DNA of 64,000 nt from Pegoplata infirma. Its lineage: Eukaryota; Arthropoda; Insecta; Diptera; Anthomyiidae. The stretch is from the NCBI GenBank assembly GCA_963921195.1, contig OY992539.1, forward strand, positions 209,006,035 through 209,070,034, given 5' to 3'. Made by a program: the position numbers and the translations under genes. Below the pieces are notes generated by a model that saw nothing but the letters and a program-made list of their open reading frames with translations, made no database searches and was not told the origin of the DNA. Below are positions 22,600 to 34,430 of this stretch, piece after piece; position 1 is the stretch's first letter; each line of letters begins with the position of its first letter.

Positions 22600-23800
22600 A
22601 AATAATGGTCTAGAATTTTAAAATTTAGAATGCAAAATTCTCGAACAGCAAAACTCCGTAAAATGTATTAATGGGGGGAAAACTTGTAAGAATTTGTGTT
22701 TTGGTACGTTTTCTATCTCCTAAAAAAATCCTAGAAACTTGAAATTTAAAATGTAGGATTCTCCAGAGAAAACCAGTTTCTGAAAATAGTACATTTTGGC
22801 AATTCCAATTCTAAGGGTGCAAAAAGGATGAAAGAGTAACCTTTGGTACCTTTTCTATCTCTTGAAAAAAGGTCCGAAGAACTTGAAATGTAAAATGTAG
22901 AATTAGCCAGCGGAAAAACAAGTTCTAAAACAAAACCTTTGTAAATGCTGATTTTTAAAAGGTAAACAATTTTGGTACCGTTTTCATATTCTGAAATAAT
23001 GTTTATAAAAACTGGAAATTTTAAATGTGGGATCATAAAACATTTTGATAAAGGAACTCTTTGAAAATTGCGACATTTATCGAACAAAAAGGGTAAAAAG
23101 TGTATTTTGGTACTTTTTCTATCTTCTAAAATAATTGTCCTAGATACTTAAATTTTGAAATGTTAAATTCTCCAGCAAAAAAAAAACTTTCTAACAAAAG
23201 TACTTTTTAGAAGGTTTTCATTCTTTGAGGGTAAAAAAATGCATTGGTACTTTTATTTCAATCGATTGAAATAATGGTCAGTAAAACTTGATATAAAGTG
23301 CCTTTTAGAAATCCCTATTTTAATATGGTAAAAACTAAAATAAATGTTCTTTGGTACTTTTTCTATCTACTAAAAAAAATGGAACTAAAAACTTAAAATA
23401 TAAAATATAGAATCCTCCAGAGGAAAAAAAATATTCAACCAAAAGTTTTTTTTTAAATTTGGTACTTTTTTTTCAATCTTATCATAATAACTTGATAAAA
23501 TTTGTTCCTTCTATAAATCTCAAAAATTATAAACAAATTACTTTAATTTAAAATTCTTTAATTTAACGTTCCAAGAACTTTCTTAAATCTTTAAGCCATT
23601 AAATTCTCTTTAAAATTTTGTTATCCTTAAATCCATTATCCAATCAAATCCATTTATTTCTTCTTTTATAGACAAACGTATATAAAAAGCGTTACTAATA
23701 AAATTCGCACAAAAAATGCCATTTAACTTTGAAAAGAAAACAAAATAACATTTATTTTCTTTATTTTTTTTTGCTTTAAAACAAATCAATACATCTTTTA
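22600..23800 (+). repeat. Decayed ~140-bp satellite, first block
   Basis: Hallmark words recur at roughly 110-170 bp: TTTGGTACTTTTTCTATCTC, CTGAAATAATGGTC, CTTGAAATTT, AATGTAGGATTCTCC and AGTACTTTTT. Units are strongly diverged. The stretch 23560-23800 has no clear units. Confidence 0.75.
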
Positions 23801-23814
23801 GGAAAGATAAACAT

Positions 23815-25532
23815 TAGGCTGGGTCGTATTCCAACAAAGTGCTCAGATCAACTATTAATAGTGAAAAAAAGTTGGTACAAGTAAATACAAGCATTTTAAA
23901 ACCAAAATGAACAAAATCGGTCCATGGCTTCCGTTCTCGCATCGCGGGTCAAAATTGCGGTTTTTGAAAAAATAAACATAATTTAAAATTAAAAATTAAA
24001 TATTTAAAAAAAAATAATTTAAAAAAAAAAAATTTTTTTTGTATCGCATTAATTCAAAGATATTTAGAAAAATTTTGTTTGTTTTTTTCGGATATCGATA
24101 ACCCACCCAAACGTGAGGCCAAAAAAAACTCACATTTTTAACATGGAGCTCAAAACTACTTTTTTACTATTTTAAAAATTTAGTGAAACTAAATTTTTAA
24201 ATATATTAGTTTATCCACTTGATATCATTGAATACATCTCAGGGATTGCAGGAAAAAATTCTTAGTTAAATTCCTTCGTCCAGTTGGTGTGTGGAGCGAT
24301 TTGAATTTAGCGGATTTCCAGAACATGTGTTTTTACCGACATTTTTGACTAATTTGTAGTTGTTAACAACATTTTACTTAAATTAACCAACTTTTTTTGT
24401 TTAAATGTTTGTTTTGGACCATAGTAACTCTGCTTTGAAATAATAGGCTTTTTGGACAACGTTAACCCTTGCCGGCACGGGGTTAAAAAATTCCTCCAAT
24501 GAAATTTTTGAAAATTCCTCACTCTAAAATCGTGTATGTGTTTAAATAATCAACAATTGCGCACTTAAGCGGAAAATGCTTAAAACTAAATAAAATAAAA
24601 AAATGGAATCCGAAATTTCATTACGTCTTCGTCGTTTTTACTGTGTAAAGCTAAAAGTGAAAAACATTTATTTAATATGTCAAAAAAATCCATTTGACTA
24701 TGAGCAAAAAAACAGCTGTTTGAAATTTTTTGGGCGTTCGTTCAACAAGGGTTAAAGATGTCCTTCAAGAAAACTTTGTATAAATTTGTAATTGTTGATT
24801 ATTTAAACACATACACGATTTTAGAGTGAGGAATTTTCAAAAATTTCATTGGAGGAATTTTTTAACCCCGTGCCGGCAAGGGTTAACGTTGTCCAAAAAG
24901 CCTATTATTTCAAAGCAGAGTTACTATGGTCCAAAACAAACATTTAAACAAAAAAAGTTGGTTAATTTAAGTAAAATGTTGCTAACAACTACAAAAAAGT
25001 TAAAAATGTCGATAAAAACACATGTTCTGGAAATCCGCTAAATTCAAATCGCTCCACACACCAACTGGACGAAGGAATTTAACTAAGAAATTTTTTCTAG
25101 AATCCCTGAGATGTATTCAATGATATCAAGTGGATAAACTAATATATTTAAAAATTTTGTTTCACTAAATTTTTTAAATAGTGAAAAAGTAGTTTTGAGC
25201 TCCCTGTTAAAAATGTGAGTTTTTTTTGGCCTCACGTTTGGGTGGGTTATCGATATCCGAAAAAAACAAACAAAATTTTTCAAAATATCTTTGAATTAAT
25301 GCGATACAAAAAAATTTTTTTTTTTTAATAATTTTTTTTTTTAAATATTTAATTTTTTTTTTAAATTATGTCCATTTTTTCAAAAACCGCAATTTTGACC
25401 CGCGATGCGAGAACGGAAGCCATGGACCGATTTTGTTCATTTTGGTTTTAAAATGCTTGTATTTACTTGTACCAACTTTTTTTCACTATTAATAGTTGAT
25501 CTGAGCACTTTGTTGGAATACGACCCAGCCTA
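23815..25532. mobile_element. hAT foldback, 1.7-kb near-perfect palindrome
   Basis: Inverted arms of about 740 bp (23815-24555 and 24790-25532) surround a loop of about 235 bp. The ends are TAGGCTGGGTCGTATTCCAA on both strands. It is flanked by a perfect 8-bp duplication ATAAACAT (23807-23814, 25533-25540). The arms are close to identical, so the element is recent or kept similar by gene conversion. Short open frames in the arms mirror each other and match no family. Confidence 0.92.
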
Positions 25533-25540
25533 ATAAACAT

Positions 25541-25764
25541 GTTGTAATTTTCTTATCCTGCCCCAACACTTATGATATTAAAACACTCAGTGTTTAACTT
25601 CCCACTTAGAAACTTCCATATACAATTTTATAAGGATTTTTTTTGTTGCAAAACTAAATACCTACAACTTCTATACATGCCTTATTTTTTAACGATATTC
25701 CATATATTTTTAATATTTATTATTCGTATACGCTCGAAAAATAATAAATGGGGACAATAGAAAG
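25541..25764. other. AT-rich spacer
   Basis: No feature recognised; it is followed directly by satellite. Confidence 0.4.
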
Positions 25765-26120
25765 AAAAAATCTCAGATTCTGAGACATTTTTCGTATAGA
25801 AAAAGTCTTAGACATTTTTGGTATAGAAAAAGTTATAGATTCTGAGACATTTTTCCTATATAAAAAGTCTTAGATTTTGAGACAATTTTCTTATAGCAAA
25901 AGTCTCAGATTCTGAGAAATTTTTCGTATAGAAATTTTTTGTTTCGAAAAAGTCTCAGATCTTAACACATTTTTCGTATAGAAAAAGTCTCAGATTCTAA
26001 GATATTTTTCGTAAAGAAAAAGTCTCAGATTCTAAGACATTTTTCGTAAAGAAAAAGTCTCAGATTTTAAGAAATTTTTCGTAAAAATAGAAAAAGTCTT
26101 TGATTTTGAGACATTTTTGG
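25765..26120 (-). repeat. 35-bp palindromic satellite, array 4 (inverted orientation)
   Basis: About 10 diverged units of the AGTCTCAGATTCTGAGACAT + TTTTCGTATAGAAAA type. It is cut at the right by the TA-target foldback at 26123. Confidence 0.85.
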
Positions 26121-26122
26121 TA

Positions 26123-26490
26123 TAACCTACAAAAAAATATATTTTAATTGGGGATTTACTAGCTCGAGGTAATTTTATTATACGAAAAATGTCTCAGAAT
26201 CGAAGAATTTTTCTATACGAAAAATGTATCAGAACCTGGGACTCTTTTTTTTCATTTTCATTTTTCTTATATAAAAAGTCTCAGATTTGGAGACATTTTT
26301 CTTATAGCAAATGTCTCAGATTCTGATATATTTTTCCTATAGAAAAAGAGACATTTTACGTACAAAAAAAGTCCCATGTTCTCATACATCTTTTATATAG
26401 AAAAATTCTCAGATTCTGAGACATTTTTCGTATAATAAATTGACCTCGAGCTAGTAAATCCCCAATCAAAATATATTTTTTTGTAGGTTA
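26123..26490. mobile_element. TA-target foldback whose interior is 35-bp satellite
   Basis: The ends are TAACCTACAAAAAAATATAT in both orientations, flanked by TA (26121-26122 and 26491-26492). The arms continue with GGGGATTTACTAGCTCGAGG and then run directly into ATACGAAAAATGTCTCAGAA, the satellite unit, on both sides. The interior is plus-oriented units on the left and minus-oriented units on the right. The satellite is thus part of the inverted repeat itself, an arrangement like Drosophila FB elements, whose inverted repeats are made of short tandem repeats. Confidence 0.85.
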
Positions 26491-26492
26491 TA

Positions 26493-26814
26493 TTTCTTAA
26501 AACAGTGTAAAGGAGGGTAACAAATTATGATTTGGTACTTTTTATATCTTCTGAAATAATGGACCTACAATCTTTAAATAAAAAAAGCAGGATCCTCGAG
26601 CAAAAAAAAAACATTCCAAAAAGTGTTCGTTTACGAAATTTTGATTCTACGAGGATGCAAAATGTATTATGGTACTTTTTTAAGTCTTCTGAAAGTACAT
26701 ATTCGTAAGTGTACTTTGGTACTTTTTCTATCTCCTGAAATAATGGTCCTAGAAACTTGAGTTTTAAAATGAAGAATCTTATAGCGCAAACATTTTAGAA
26801 AAAACAAGTAAGAG
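26493..26814 (+). repeat. Decayed ~140-bp satellite
   Basis: TTTGGTACTTTTTATATCTT, CTGAAATAATGGACC, AGGATCCT and TTGGTACTTTTTCTATCTCC mark two to three diverged units. Confidence 0.7.
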
Positions 26815-27506
26815 TGTTAAATTCGGCTGTGCCAAATCTTTTATACCCTCCAAAATCCAAAAAAAAAAAAAAATCCAGGGTCGTTATCTTTTTTTTTGGG
26901 GGGGCGGAGGTCGGCAGTGGTCATTGGAGGGACAAATTTCCCCTCGAAATATATGTTTAAAAATTCATTCTTATGCTTTTTGCACTAAAGAAATACAAGT
27001 TTATCATTATTTTACAATTTTTTTTTATTCCACGCCCACAAAAGGGGGCGGGCCGAAAAAAACGATATTTTCTAATCCCCCGGGTCCAAATGCAAGACTT
27101 TGAGCTTCTTGAAGCATAAAAATGTTGCATTTGTTAAACAAAAACACAAAAAATCATGTAAAAATATAGTGTTTTTTAGAGACTGGTTTAGTTCCTCAAG
27201 GGGGAACTTTTTTCCCCCTGGTCCGATTTTGCCCATCTCCGAACTTAACCAGCCTATGAACATAAGACATATTTCTGCCAAACTTCAGTAGTCTAGCACT
27301 TTTATTTTGGACTGTATCGTGTCTTCCACAGACGGACAGACGGACGGACGGACGGACGGACGGACGGACATCGCTAGAATGTCTTAGAATCGATCACTAA
27401 TCAATAATATATATACTTTATGGGGTCCTAGACCGATATTTCGATGCGTTACACACGGAATGACAAAGTGAGTATATCCAAATACTGTAGTTGGAGGGTA
27501 TAAAAA
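26815..27506 (+). mobile_element. Mini-me-like element, subfamily 2, full length
   Basis: Starts CAAGTAAGAGTGTTAAATTC, with hairpin ATTCGGCTGTGCCAAAT and TTATACCCTCCA. The middle has GGGGGCGGGCCGAAAAAAAC and CCCCCTGGTCCGATTTTGCC; then a GACR microsatellite (27331-27369), CTTAGAATCGATCACTAATC, TATATATACTTTATGGGGTC and the end TTGGAGGGTATAAAAA. Non-coding. It is inserted in the 140-bp satellite. Confidence 0.85.
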
Positions 27507-27810
27507 TACATTTTGTAAATTACTATTCTAAGGGGGTAAAAAAGTGTACTTTGGTACTTTTCAAATAAAAAAAAAAATTAACTTGAAATTTGTAATGTAG
27601 GAACCTTTAGCTGAATACAAAAAAAAAACATTCTGACAAAATTAGTTTCGATTCCACTAGGATAAAAAATTATGTTTTGCTACTTTTTCTATCCCGTAAA
27701 ATAATGGCCCTAGAAACTTAAAATTTAGGAATGGAGGATTCTTAATGGAAAAATTCAGAAAAAAGTACTTTTTGAAAATTTTTATTCTAAGGTGACAAAA
27801 AAAGGGTAAA
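27507..27810 (+). repeat. Decayed ~140-bp satellite between two mini-me-like copies
   Basis: TGTACTTTGGTACTTTTC, TTGAAATTTGTAATGTAGGA and CCTAGAAACTTAAAATTTAG mark about two units. Confidence 0.7.
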
Positions 27811-28430
27811 CAAGTAAAAAAACTTAAATTCGACCTTGCCGAATGTAGTGATACCCTCCACAATTTCTACAAGATTATTGCAAAAACTTTATTTAAAAGG
27901 ATATTACTTTTGAAAAAAAAAATTTTTTTTGAAAAAAAATTTCCGCGAAAAAAAAAAATTTGGTAAAAAAAAAATCCGCGATTTTTTTATTTTTTTGTCC
28001 AAAAATATGTTCGTACTTCTTTAAATACCATTTGGTGTTCAATCATGTTCACATAAGTCAACCAGCATCCGAATTAAAGCATTTTGTATTTTTAGGTTAT
28101 GTTGAATGTACTTAAATTTTTGTGGTGTCCTTACATTTTCGATCATAACTTTTGAACCGCTGAACCGATATCGCTCAAATGAAATACCAAACTTCTCGGG
28201 AGAACTTTCAATAAACATGTTAAGTTTCATTCATCTCCGTGTAATATTTTGGCCGTGATCACCATTTCCACAGACAGACGGACAGACGGACATTGCTAGA
28301 ATGTTTTTAAATCGATCGGGGATCATGAATATATATACTTTATGGGGTCCCAGACCGATATTTCAATGAGTTACAAACGGAATGACAAACTTCTATATAC
28401 CCTCTATCACTAGAGTGGTGGGTATAAAAA
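27811..28430 (+). mobile_element. Mini-me-like element, subfamily 3, full length
   Basis: Starts CAAGTAAAAAAACTTAAATT, then the hairpin-like TTCGACCTTGCCGAA and TGATACCCTCCAC. The middle has TTTGAACCGCTGAACCGATA. The 3' part has a short microsatellite (ACAGACAGACGGACAGACGG), AATCGATCGGGGATCATGAA and GGTGGGTATAAAAA. Same plan as subfamilies 1 and 2 with an unrelated middle. Confidence 0.82.
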
Positions 28431-28797
28431 TTGTGCCATTAAGGAGGCAAAAGGGGTAAAAAGTGTACTTTGGTACTTTTCTATCTCCTAAAATATTGGT
28501 CCTATCTAGAAACATTAAAATTGAAATGACGGATTCTATAGTGCAAGAATTTTTTAACAAAGTACTTTTAGTAAATTACGATTCTAACAATAAGTGAGAA
28601 AAAATGGTAAAAAAGTGTACTTTGGTACTTTTTTGTGTATCCTGAAAAAAAACTTGAAATTTGTTATGTAGGTCGAAATTTCTGACAAAAGTACTTTTTA
28701 TAAAGTTGCGATTCCACGAGGGTAAAAAATCATGCTTGGGTACTTATTCTATCTCCTGAAGTAATGCACCCAAAAACTTATAATTTGAAATATATGA
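28431..28797 (+). repeat. Decayed ~140-bp satellite
   Basis: GTGTACTTTGGTACTTTT occurs twice, with CTCCTAAAATATTGGTCC and GAAGTAATGCACCC variants. It is the target of the hAT element that follows. Confidence 0.7.
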
Positions 28798-28805
28798 TCC
28801 TTATA

Positions 28806-29718
28806 TAGGCTGACCATTCGTACTGATTTGATCAGAACATGTACTGATTTTTGATCCCGTGTACTGATCAAAAAACGTTGTACTGATTTGTACTGATTTT
28901 TTGAAATATGTACTGATTGTACTGATTTTTGAACATTTCAACATAAAAAATTATTTTATTCAAAAATTCTATACAAAAACTTTATTTTCATAAAAAAGTC
29001 TCAGAGTAGTTTTTTAGAACTGAAGTCTGACAATGAATCAAAAGGTTCCTTAACGCAAAAAGGTTTCTGATCATGGGATTATTTTGATCATCATACATTT
29101 ATATGAAAAGGCGCAGAGAATCTTTGAGATTTTCCATAACGAAAACTTCACGGGATGATGGATTTTCTATAAATTTGGAAAGATAATGTAATTGCATGAA
29201 CCCTAATAGTTCTGAGATATTCGATGAGCAAATGTCATCAGAATTTATTGAAAAAATCGCTGGGAAGTTTTCTAAAAGGAAAACTTACCAAAAATTAAAG
29301 AAAAAGTCTTCAGAATCTGAGGCATTTTCTCTTTCCCAAAACCTGTCGGTTTTCCTTATATTTTCTGCACTGAAACGATCAAAACATTTAAATGAAATTG
29401 TTTTAAGTCAACTAAATTTTCTGAAAAATAACTACCAGAGCTTTTAGCATATGTTTTTAACAGTTGTTTTTACCAGTTGTTTTTACCAGTTGTTTTTACC
29501 AGTTGTTTTTACTAAAATATTTATATAAATTTAACGAAAATTTTTTGGGTGTTGAAAACATCATCAGTGACTTCCCATAGAAAAGAGCTTTTGAGAGTAG
29601 GATTAACGCTTAATTCTTTCCGCAGTCAACATTAAGCTTTACACGTAGTTATTTCTAGAAAAAAAAACATAAAAACTTGGCCGTACTGATTTGAGTTCAG
29701 AAAAAAATGGTCACCCTA
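28806..29718. mobile_element. hAT-type element, 913 bp
   Basis: The ends are TAGGCTGACCATT and TAGGGTGACCATT (inverted), flanked by a perfect 8-bp duplication TCCTTATA (28798-28805, 29719-29726). The left subterminal region has six or more TGTACTGATT words, and one is seen near the right end. An 83-codon open frame (29196-29447), rich in Ser and Lys, lies in the middle; I do not recognise it, and it may be a remnant of internal coding sequence or chance. Four tandem CAGTTGTTTTTAC units lie at 29460-29512. Confidence 0.85.
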
Positions 29719-29726
29719 TCCTTATA

Positions 29727-30960
29727 GCAAAAAATTTAGATATGAGAACTTTTTGGATATTTTTATTCTGAGGTGTGAAAAATTGTACTATTAGTTGAAC
29801 TTGTAGTAAATTACGATTCTAAAAGGCTGAAAAAGTGCACTTTGGTACTTTTTTTCACCTCCTTAAATAATGGTCACAAAAACTTGAAATGAAGAATTCT
29901 ATAGAGCAAAAATTTTAGAAAAAAAATTATTTTAGTAAATTACGATTCTAATGTGTAAAAACGGGTAAAAAAGTGTACTTTGGTACATTTTTTTGTATCT
30001 TCTGAAAAAAATCTATAAATTTGAACTTTGTTATATTGAAACTAAAAAAACATTCCAACAAAAGTACTTTTTGTAAAGTTTCGGTACCACGAAGGTAAAA
30101 AAATATGCTTTGGTACCTTTTCTATCTACTGAAATAATGTAGGATTCTTTAGGCGAAAAATTCAGAAACAAGTACTTTTTGGAAATTCATATTCTAAGGT
30201 GTCAAAAAAAGTGTGAAAATTTTGTACTATTAGTACTATAAACATGAAATTTGAAATGACTGAGAACTATAGCGCAAAAATTAAGAAAAAAGTACTTTTA
30301 GTAAATAGCGTTTGTAAAAGATCAAAAAGGTCAAAAAGTGTACTATGGTACTTTTTCTATCTATTGAAATACTTTAGGCAAAAAATTCAGAAACAAATAT
30401 TTTTTGGATATTCATATTCTAAGGTGTCAAAAATAGGGTGAAAAATGTGTACTATTAGTACTAAAAACATGAAATTTGAAATGACGGATTAATTAGCGCA
30501 AAAGTTTAAGAAAAAAGTACTTTTAGTAATTTTTATATATCCTGAAATATCGGATCTATAATTATGAAATTTGAAATGGGGGATCCTATAATGTACTTTT
30601 AGTAAATTACAATTCTAGGGGGGCAAAAAGGGTAAAAAATTGCACTTTGCACTTTTTCTATTTCCTAAAAAAATGATTTTTTAAACTTGAAATTTCAAAT
30701 GTAGGATCCTACATCGGATATAACACTTAACAAAAGTACTTTTTACAAAGATTCGACTTCAGGCGAGTAAAAATTATGCTTTGGTACTTTTTGTATCTCC
30801 TAAAATAATGGACCTAGAAACTTTAAATTGGAGATGTATTATCCTAATGAACATTATGACAAGTTCATTTTAGAATGATATGATTCTTGTAGGGTGAAAT
30901 GTTAACTTTGGTACTTTTTTCAACCTTCTGAATTAATGGTCATAAAATTTAATTCAAAGT
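29727..30960 (+). repeat. Decayed ~140-bp satellite, longer block
   Basis: At least eight diverged units with TTTGGTACTTTTT, TTGAAATTTG, AAGTACTTTTAGTAAATTAC and GATTCTAAGG hallmarks. Two unit types alternate in places (with and without TTAGTAAATTACGATTC), which suggests old higher-order units. Confidence 0.75.
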
Positions 30961-31519
30961 GCTTTTTACTTCCCCAAATTTCTGAGTGTTTTCTAGCTCC
31001 GAAAAACACACAACAAAGCTTTTAGTATTGTTTACATTTGTTGTCGTGTTGTTATTGTTTACATTTAAGACATGTTTTATCATGACGCTAAAAGTATAGT
31101 AAAACATCAACAAAAAAATGCTCAGAAAGTATTGTATAAATTCCCTTGACAATTTTATAAATGGTGCAAAAATTTCCAAACAAAAACAAAGAAACTCCTT
31201 AATTCCCCTCGAAGCTCTTCCCTCTTTTTTCCCCACCCACTACACAAGTGGTTAGCATCGCATGTTTTTCCTGTTCGATTTGGGGGTTTTCGTTGTCGTT
31301 GTGTGGAAATTTCAATTGATTTTCAATTGTTTTGTTAAAAAGTGGTTTTTATTGGTATTTTTTCTTTCTATTTGCTATTATTTTTTTGGGATTTTTTTTT
31401 TAGACGACAACTTTAGAAGTTTTGACAGGATGAAATTGAAAGTTAATATTGGTAATAATTGCAAAAAAATATAATATTATACTCATAGTAAAAAAGGAAA
31501 TAAAAAAATATATAGGAAA
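30961..31519. other. Non-satellite island within the satellite block
   Basis: No satellite hallmarks. Contains GTTGTCGTGTTGTTATTG and TTTTCGTTGTCGTTGTGTGG and a CCCCACCCACTACACAAGTG patch. Open frames are short and low-complexity. No element ends are clear. Confidence 0.45.
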
Positions 31520-32480
31520 AAATGTTGCGAAAAAAGTACTTTTTTGATGATCCTATTCCAAGAGAGTAAAAAAGTGTATTTTGGTACTTTTTATATTTCC
31601 TGAAATAATGGTCCTAGAAACTTGAAATTTTAAAATTTATAATCCTCTTGCGGAGAAAACTTTCGAAAAAGAATACTTTTGGATTATCCGATTCCAAGAG
31701 GATTAAAAGGAGTAAAAAGTGTACTTTGGTACTTTTTATATTTTTTGAAAAAGTGTACTTTGGTACTTTTTTCTGAAAAAATTGTCCTATAAACTTGAAA
31801 TTTTGGAATAAAGGATCCTCTTGCAGGAAAACATTAAAAAAAAATACTTTTTGGATGTTCCGATTCCAAGAGGGTTAAAGAAGTAAACAAGTTTACTTTG
31901 GTACTTTTTATATTTCCTGAAATAATGGCCCTAGAAAGTTGAAATTTGGAATCTTTGATCCTTAGGCGACAAAAAAAGAACTGAAAATGTCCTTTTTGAA
32001 AATTCTGATTCTAAGGGGAAAAATTGTATTTTGGTACTTTTTCTAACTCGTAAAATAATTGCAATAAAAACTTGAAATTAAAAATGTAGTACACTTAAGA
32101 TTAAAAAATTCAAATTCTTAAGGGTCAAAAAAGGTAAGAAAGTGTACTTTCGTACTTTTTTTTTATCTTCTGATACAATGGTCAAAGAAACTTTTTTAAA
32201 TTAAGGACTCTCACAATCAGTCAAAAAAATATGACAAATGTTTTTCATAGAAAGTTTCGATTCTAAGTGGGTAAAAAGATATACTTTGGTGATTTTTCGA
32301 TCTCCTAAATTGATTTTTCGAACTTAATCTTTAGAATGTAGGATCCTCCGTCGAAACAAAATATTTTGAAAGAGGAATCTCAAATTTTGACATATAGGAT
32401 CCTACAGCAAAGTTAATATCCAAGAGTAAAACCCCTTTGGAGTTTTAGTTTGTTAAGGGTAAAAACAGATAAGCAATGTG
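31520..32480 (+). repeat. Decayed ~140-bp satellite
   Basis: Well preserved hallmarks every 140-180 bp: AAAAGTGTACTTTGGTACTT, TTATATTTCCTGAAATAATGG, CCTAGAAACTTGAAATTT and CGATTCCAAGAGGGT. It degrades towards 32480. Confidence 0.78.
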
Positions 32481-32900
32481 CAAAAGTAGAGTAAAATTTT
32501 ACTTTTTATATCTATTGAGAAAAAGACTATAGAACTTTTGTATTTTTATATCGCATGTTATATGAAAGGGAATGAAACTAAAATGAAACGAATTGAAATA
32601 GAACAGGTGACGAAATGGAACAGATCGCGGAACAAAAATGAATAGACCAGTAAACGACACGGAATAATATTTTTTTTCACCCATTTTTTTTTTACTCAAA
32701 TTTTGTTTTACTCAATTTTTTTTTACTCAATTTTTTTATTAAATTTTTTTTTAACTCAGTTTTTTTTGGAAAAAAATAAAAAAAAAACATTTATCTTGCG
32801 ACACATCAGATTTTTTTATTTTATTTAATTTAATTTTATTTTTTTTTATTTTATTTAATTTTAATTTATTTTTTTTACTTTATTTTATTTTATTTTTTTT
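32481..32900 (+). repeat. Satellite edge unit with GGAACGAAATGG words, then T-rich DNA
   Basis: GGAATGAAACTAAAATGAAA and GACGAAATGGAACAGATC (32570-32640) resemble the GGAACGAAATG boxes at about 50420, 52505 and (minus) 54350-54440. They are followed by ACTCAATTTTTTTT repeats and a TTTTATTT-rich run. Confidence 0.6.
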
Positions 32901-32904
32901 TTTT

Positions 32905-33606
32905 ATTTTGTTTTTTTTTTATTTTATTTTATTTTATTTTATTTTATTTTATTTTATTTTATTTTATTTTATTTTATTTTATTTTATTTTATTTTATTTT
33001 ATTTTATTTTATTTTATTTTATTTTATTTTATTTTATTTTATTTTATTTTATTTTATTTTATTTTATTTTATTTTATTTTATTTTATTTTATTTTATTTT
33101 ATTTTATTTTATTTTATTTTATTTTATTTTATTTTATTTTATTTTATTTTATTTTATTTTATTTTATTTTATTTTATTTTATTTTATTTTATTTTATTTT
33201 ATTTTATTTTATTTTATTTTATTTTATTTTATTTTATTTTATTTTATTTTATTTTATTTTATTTTATTTTATTTTATTTTATTTTATTTTATTTTATTTT
33301 ATTTTATTTTATTTTATTTTATTTTATTTTATTTTATTTTATTTTATTTTATTTTATTTTATTTTATTTTATTTTATTTTATTTTATTTTATTTTATTTT
33401 ATTTTATTTTATTTTATTTTATTTTATTTTATTTTATTTTATTTTATTTTATTTTATTTTATTTTATTTTATTTGATTTTATTTTATTTTATTTTATTTT
33501 ATTTTATTTTATTTTATTTTATTTTATTTTATTTTATTTTATTTTATTTTATTTTATTTTATTTTATTTTATTTTATTTTATTTTATTTTATTTTATTTT
33601 ATTTAA
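32905..33606 (+). repeat. (ATTTT)n microsatellite, about 0.7 kb
   Basis: More than 130 almost uninterrupted ATTTT units from about 32919. The only change in the main run is ATTTG at 33471. A 232-codon open frame (repeating Phe-Ile-Leu-Phe-Tyr) is a by-product of the repeat, not a gene. Confidence 0.97.
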
Positions 33607-33617
33607 TTTTTTTATTT

Positions 33618-34430
33618 GAAATTTGAAAAAAGGCGTTTTTTCCTACGTTCAAGAAATTTTTTAAAAAAATCTCAAAATTTCCTTCTTTTGACCCTTTTAC
33701 AGAGCTTGACACAAAATTTGGTTAAAAATTAACTTGAGCCAAATCCGATCATTTTAACCCTTGGCGCCCTTCGATCAAAGTTTTGATTTTTTAAAAAAAA
33801 TTTTCACTAAAAAGTCTTAACTTTGATCGAAGGGTGCCATGGGTTAAAATAACTTGATCTGGCTGAAACTAATTGTAAGTTTAAATAAAAATTTATCTCA
33901 AGCTCTATGAAACAGTCAGTGGAAAAATATTTTGAGATTTTTTTTTTTTTAAAACTCATTGAACATAGGAAAAACCGCCATTTTGGAATTATTTTGACAA
34001 ATTTCAAATGGCGATATCTCGAAAAGCGCTCAGCCGATTTCAGAAATTTTTTGATATTTATATTGAGCATGCCAAAATTAATAAAATAAATATATTGCAA
34101 GATAAGTTTTTTTATTTTTAAAAAGTCCTAAATATTGGTGGAAATTTTTCTAAAAATCCAAAACTTCGATCGAAGGGCGGCAAAGGTTAAAATCATTGGA
34201 TGTGGCCTAAGTTTAAATGAAAAACTGTCTCATGCTCTATGAAAGGGTTAAGGAAAAGAAATTTTAAGATTTTTTTTAAAAAAATTTCTTGAACGTAGGA
34301 AAATCCTTTTTTTGCAAATTTCAAATAGCGATATCTCGAAAACCGTTCAACCGATTTTATTTATTTTTTTTGATATTCGTGTTCAGCACATCAAAATTAA
34401 CAAATATTACATATCGCAAAACATTTTTTT
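33618..34430. repeat. Module repeated three times, once inverted
   Basis: One inverted copy (33618-33795) faces a direct copy (33815-34110) around a centre near 33805, and a second direct copy follows (34155-34420). Shared words are CTTCGATCGAAGGG, GGTTAAAAT, CTCAAGCTCTATGAAA, TTCTTGAACGTAGGAAAA and, in the two direct copies, GCGATATCTCGAAAA. It is probably a foldback with a duplicated arm. No coding sequence. Confidence 0.7.

Noticed and set aside
22746..23087. A 113-codon minus-strand open frame
   Set aside because: Satellite-derived, with no family motif.
24826..25283. Open frames in the 1.7-kb palindrome
   Set aside because: They mirror each other in the two arms and show no domain; a non-autonomous foldback explains them.
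31235..31295. Possible tRNA-like sequence (AGTGGTTAGCATCGCATG, GTTCGATTTGG)
   Set aside because: A-to-B box distance is too short and no stems form.
32908..33606. A 232-codon open frame of repeating Phe-Ile-Leu-Phe-Tyr
   Set aside because: It is only the translation of the (ATTTT)n microsatellite.
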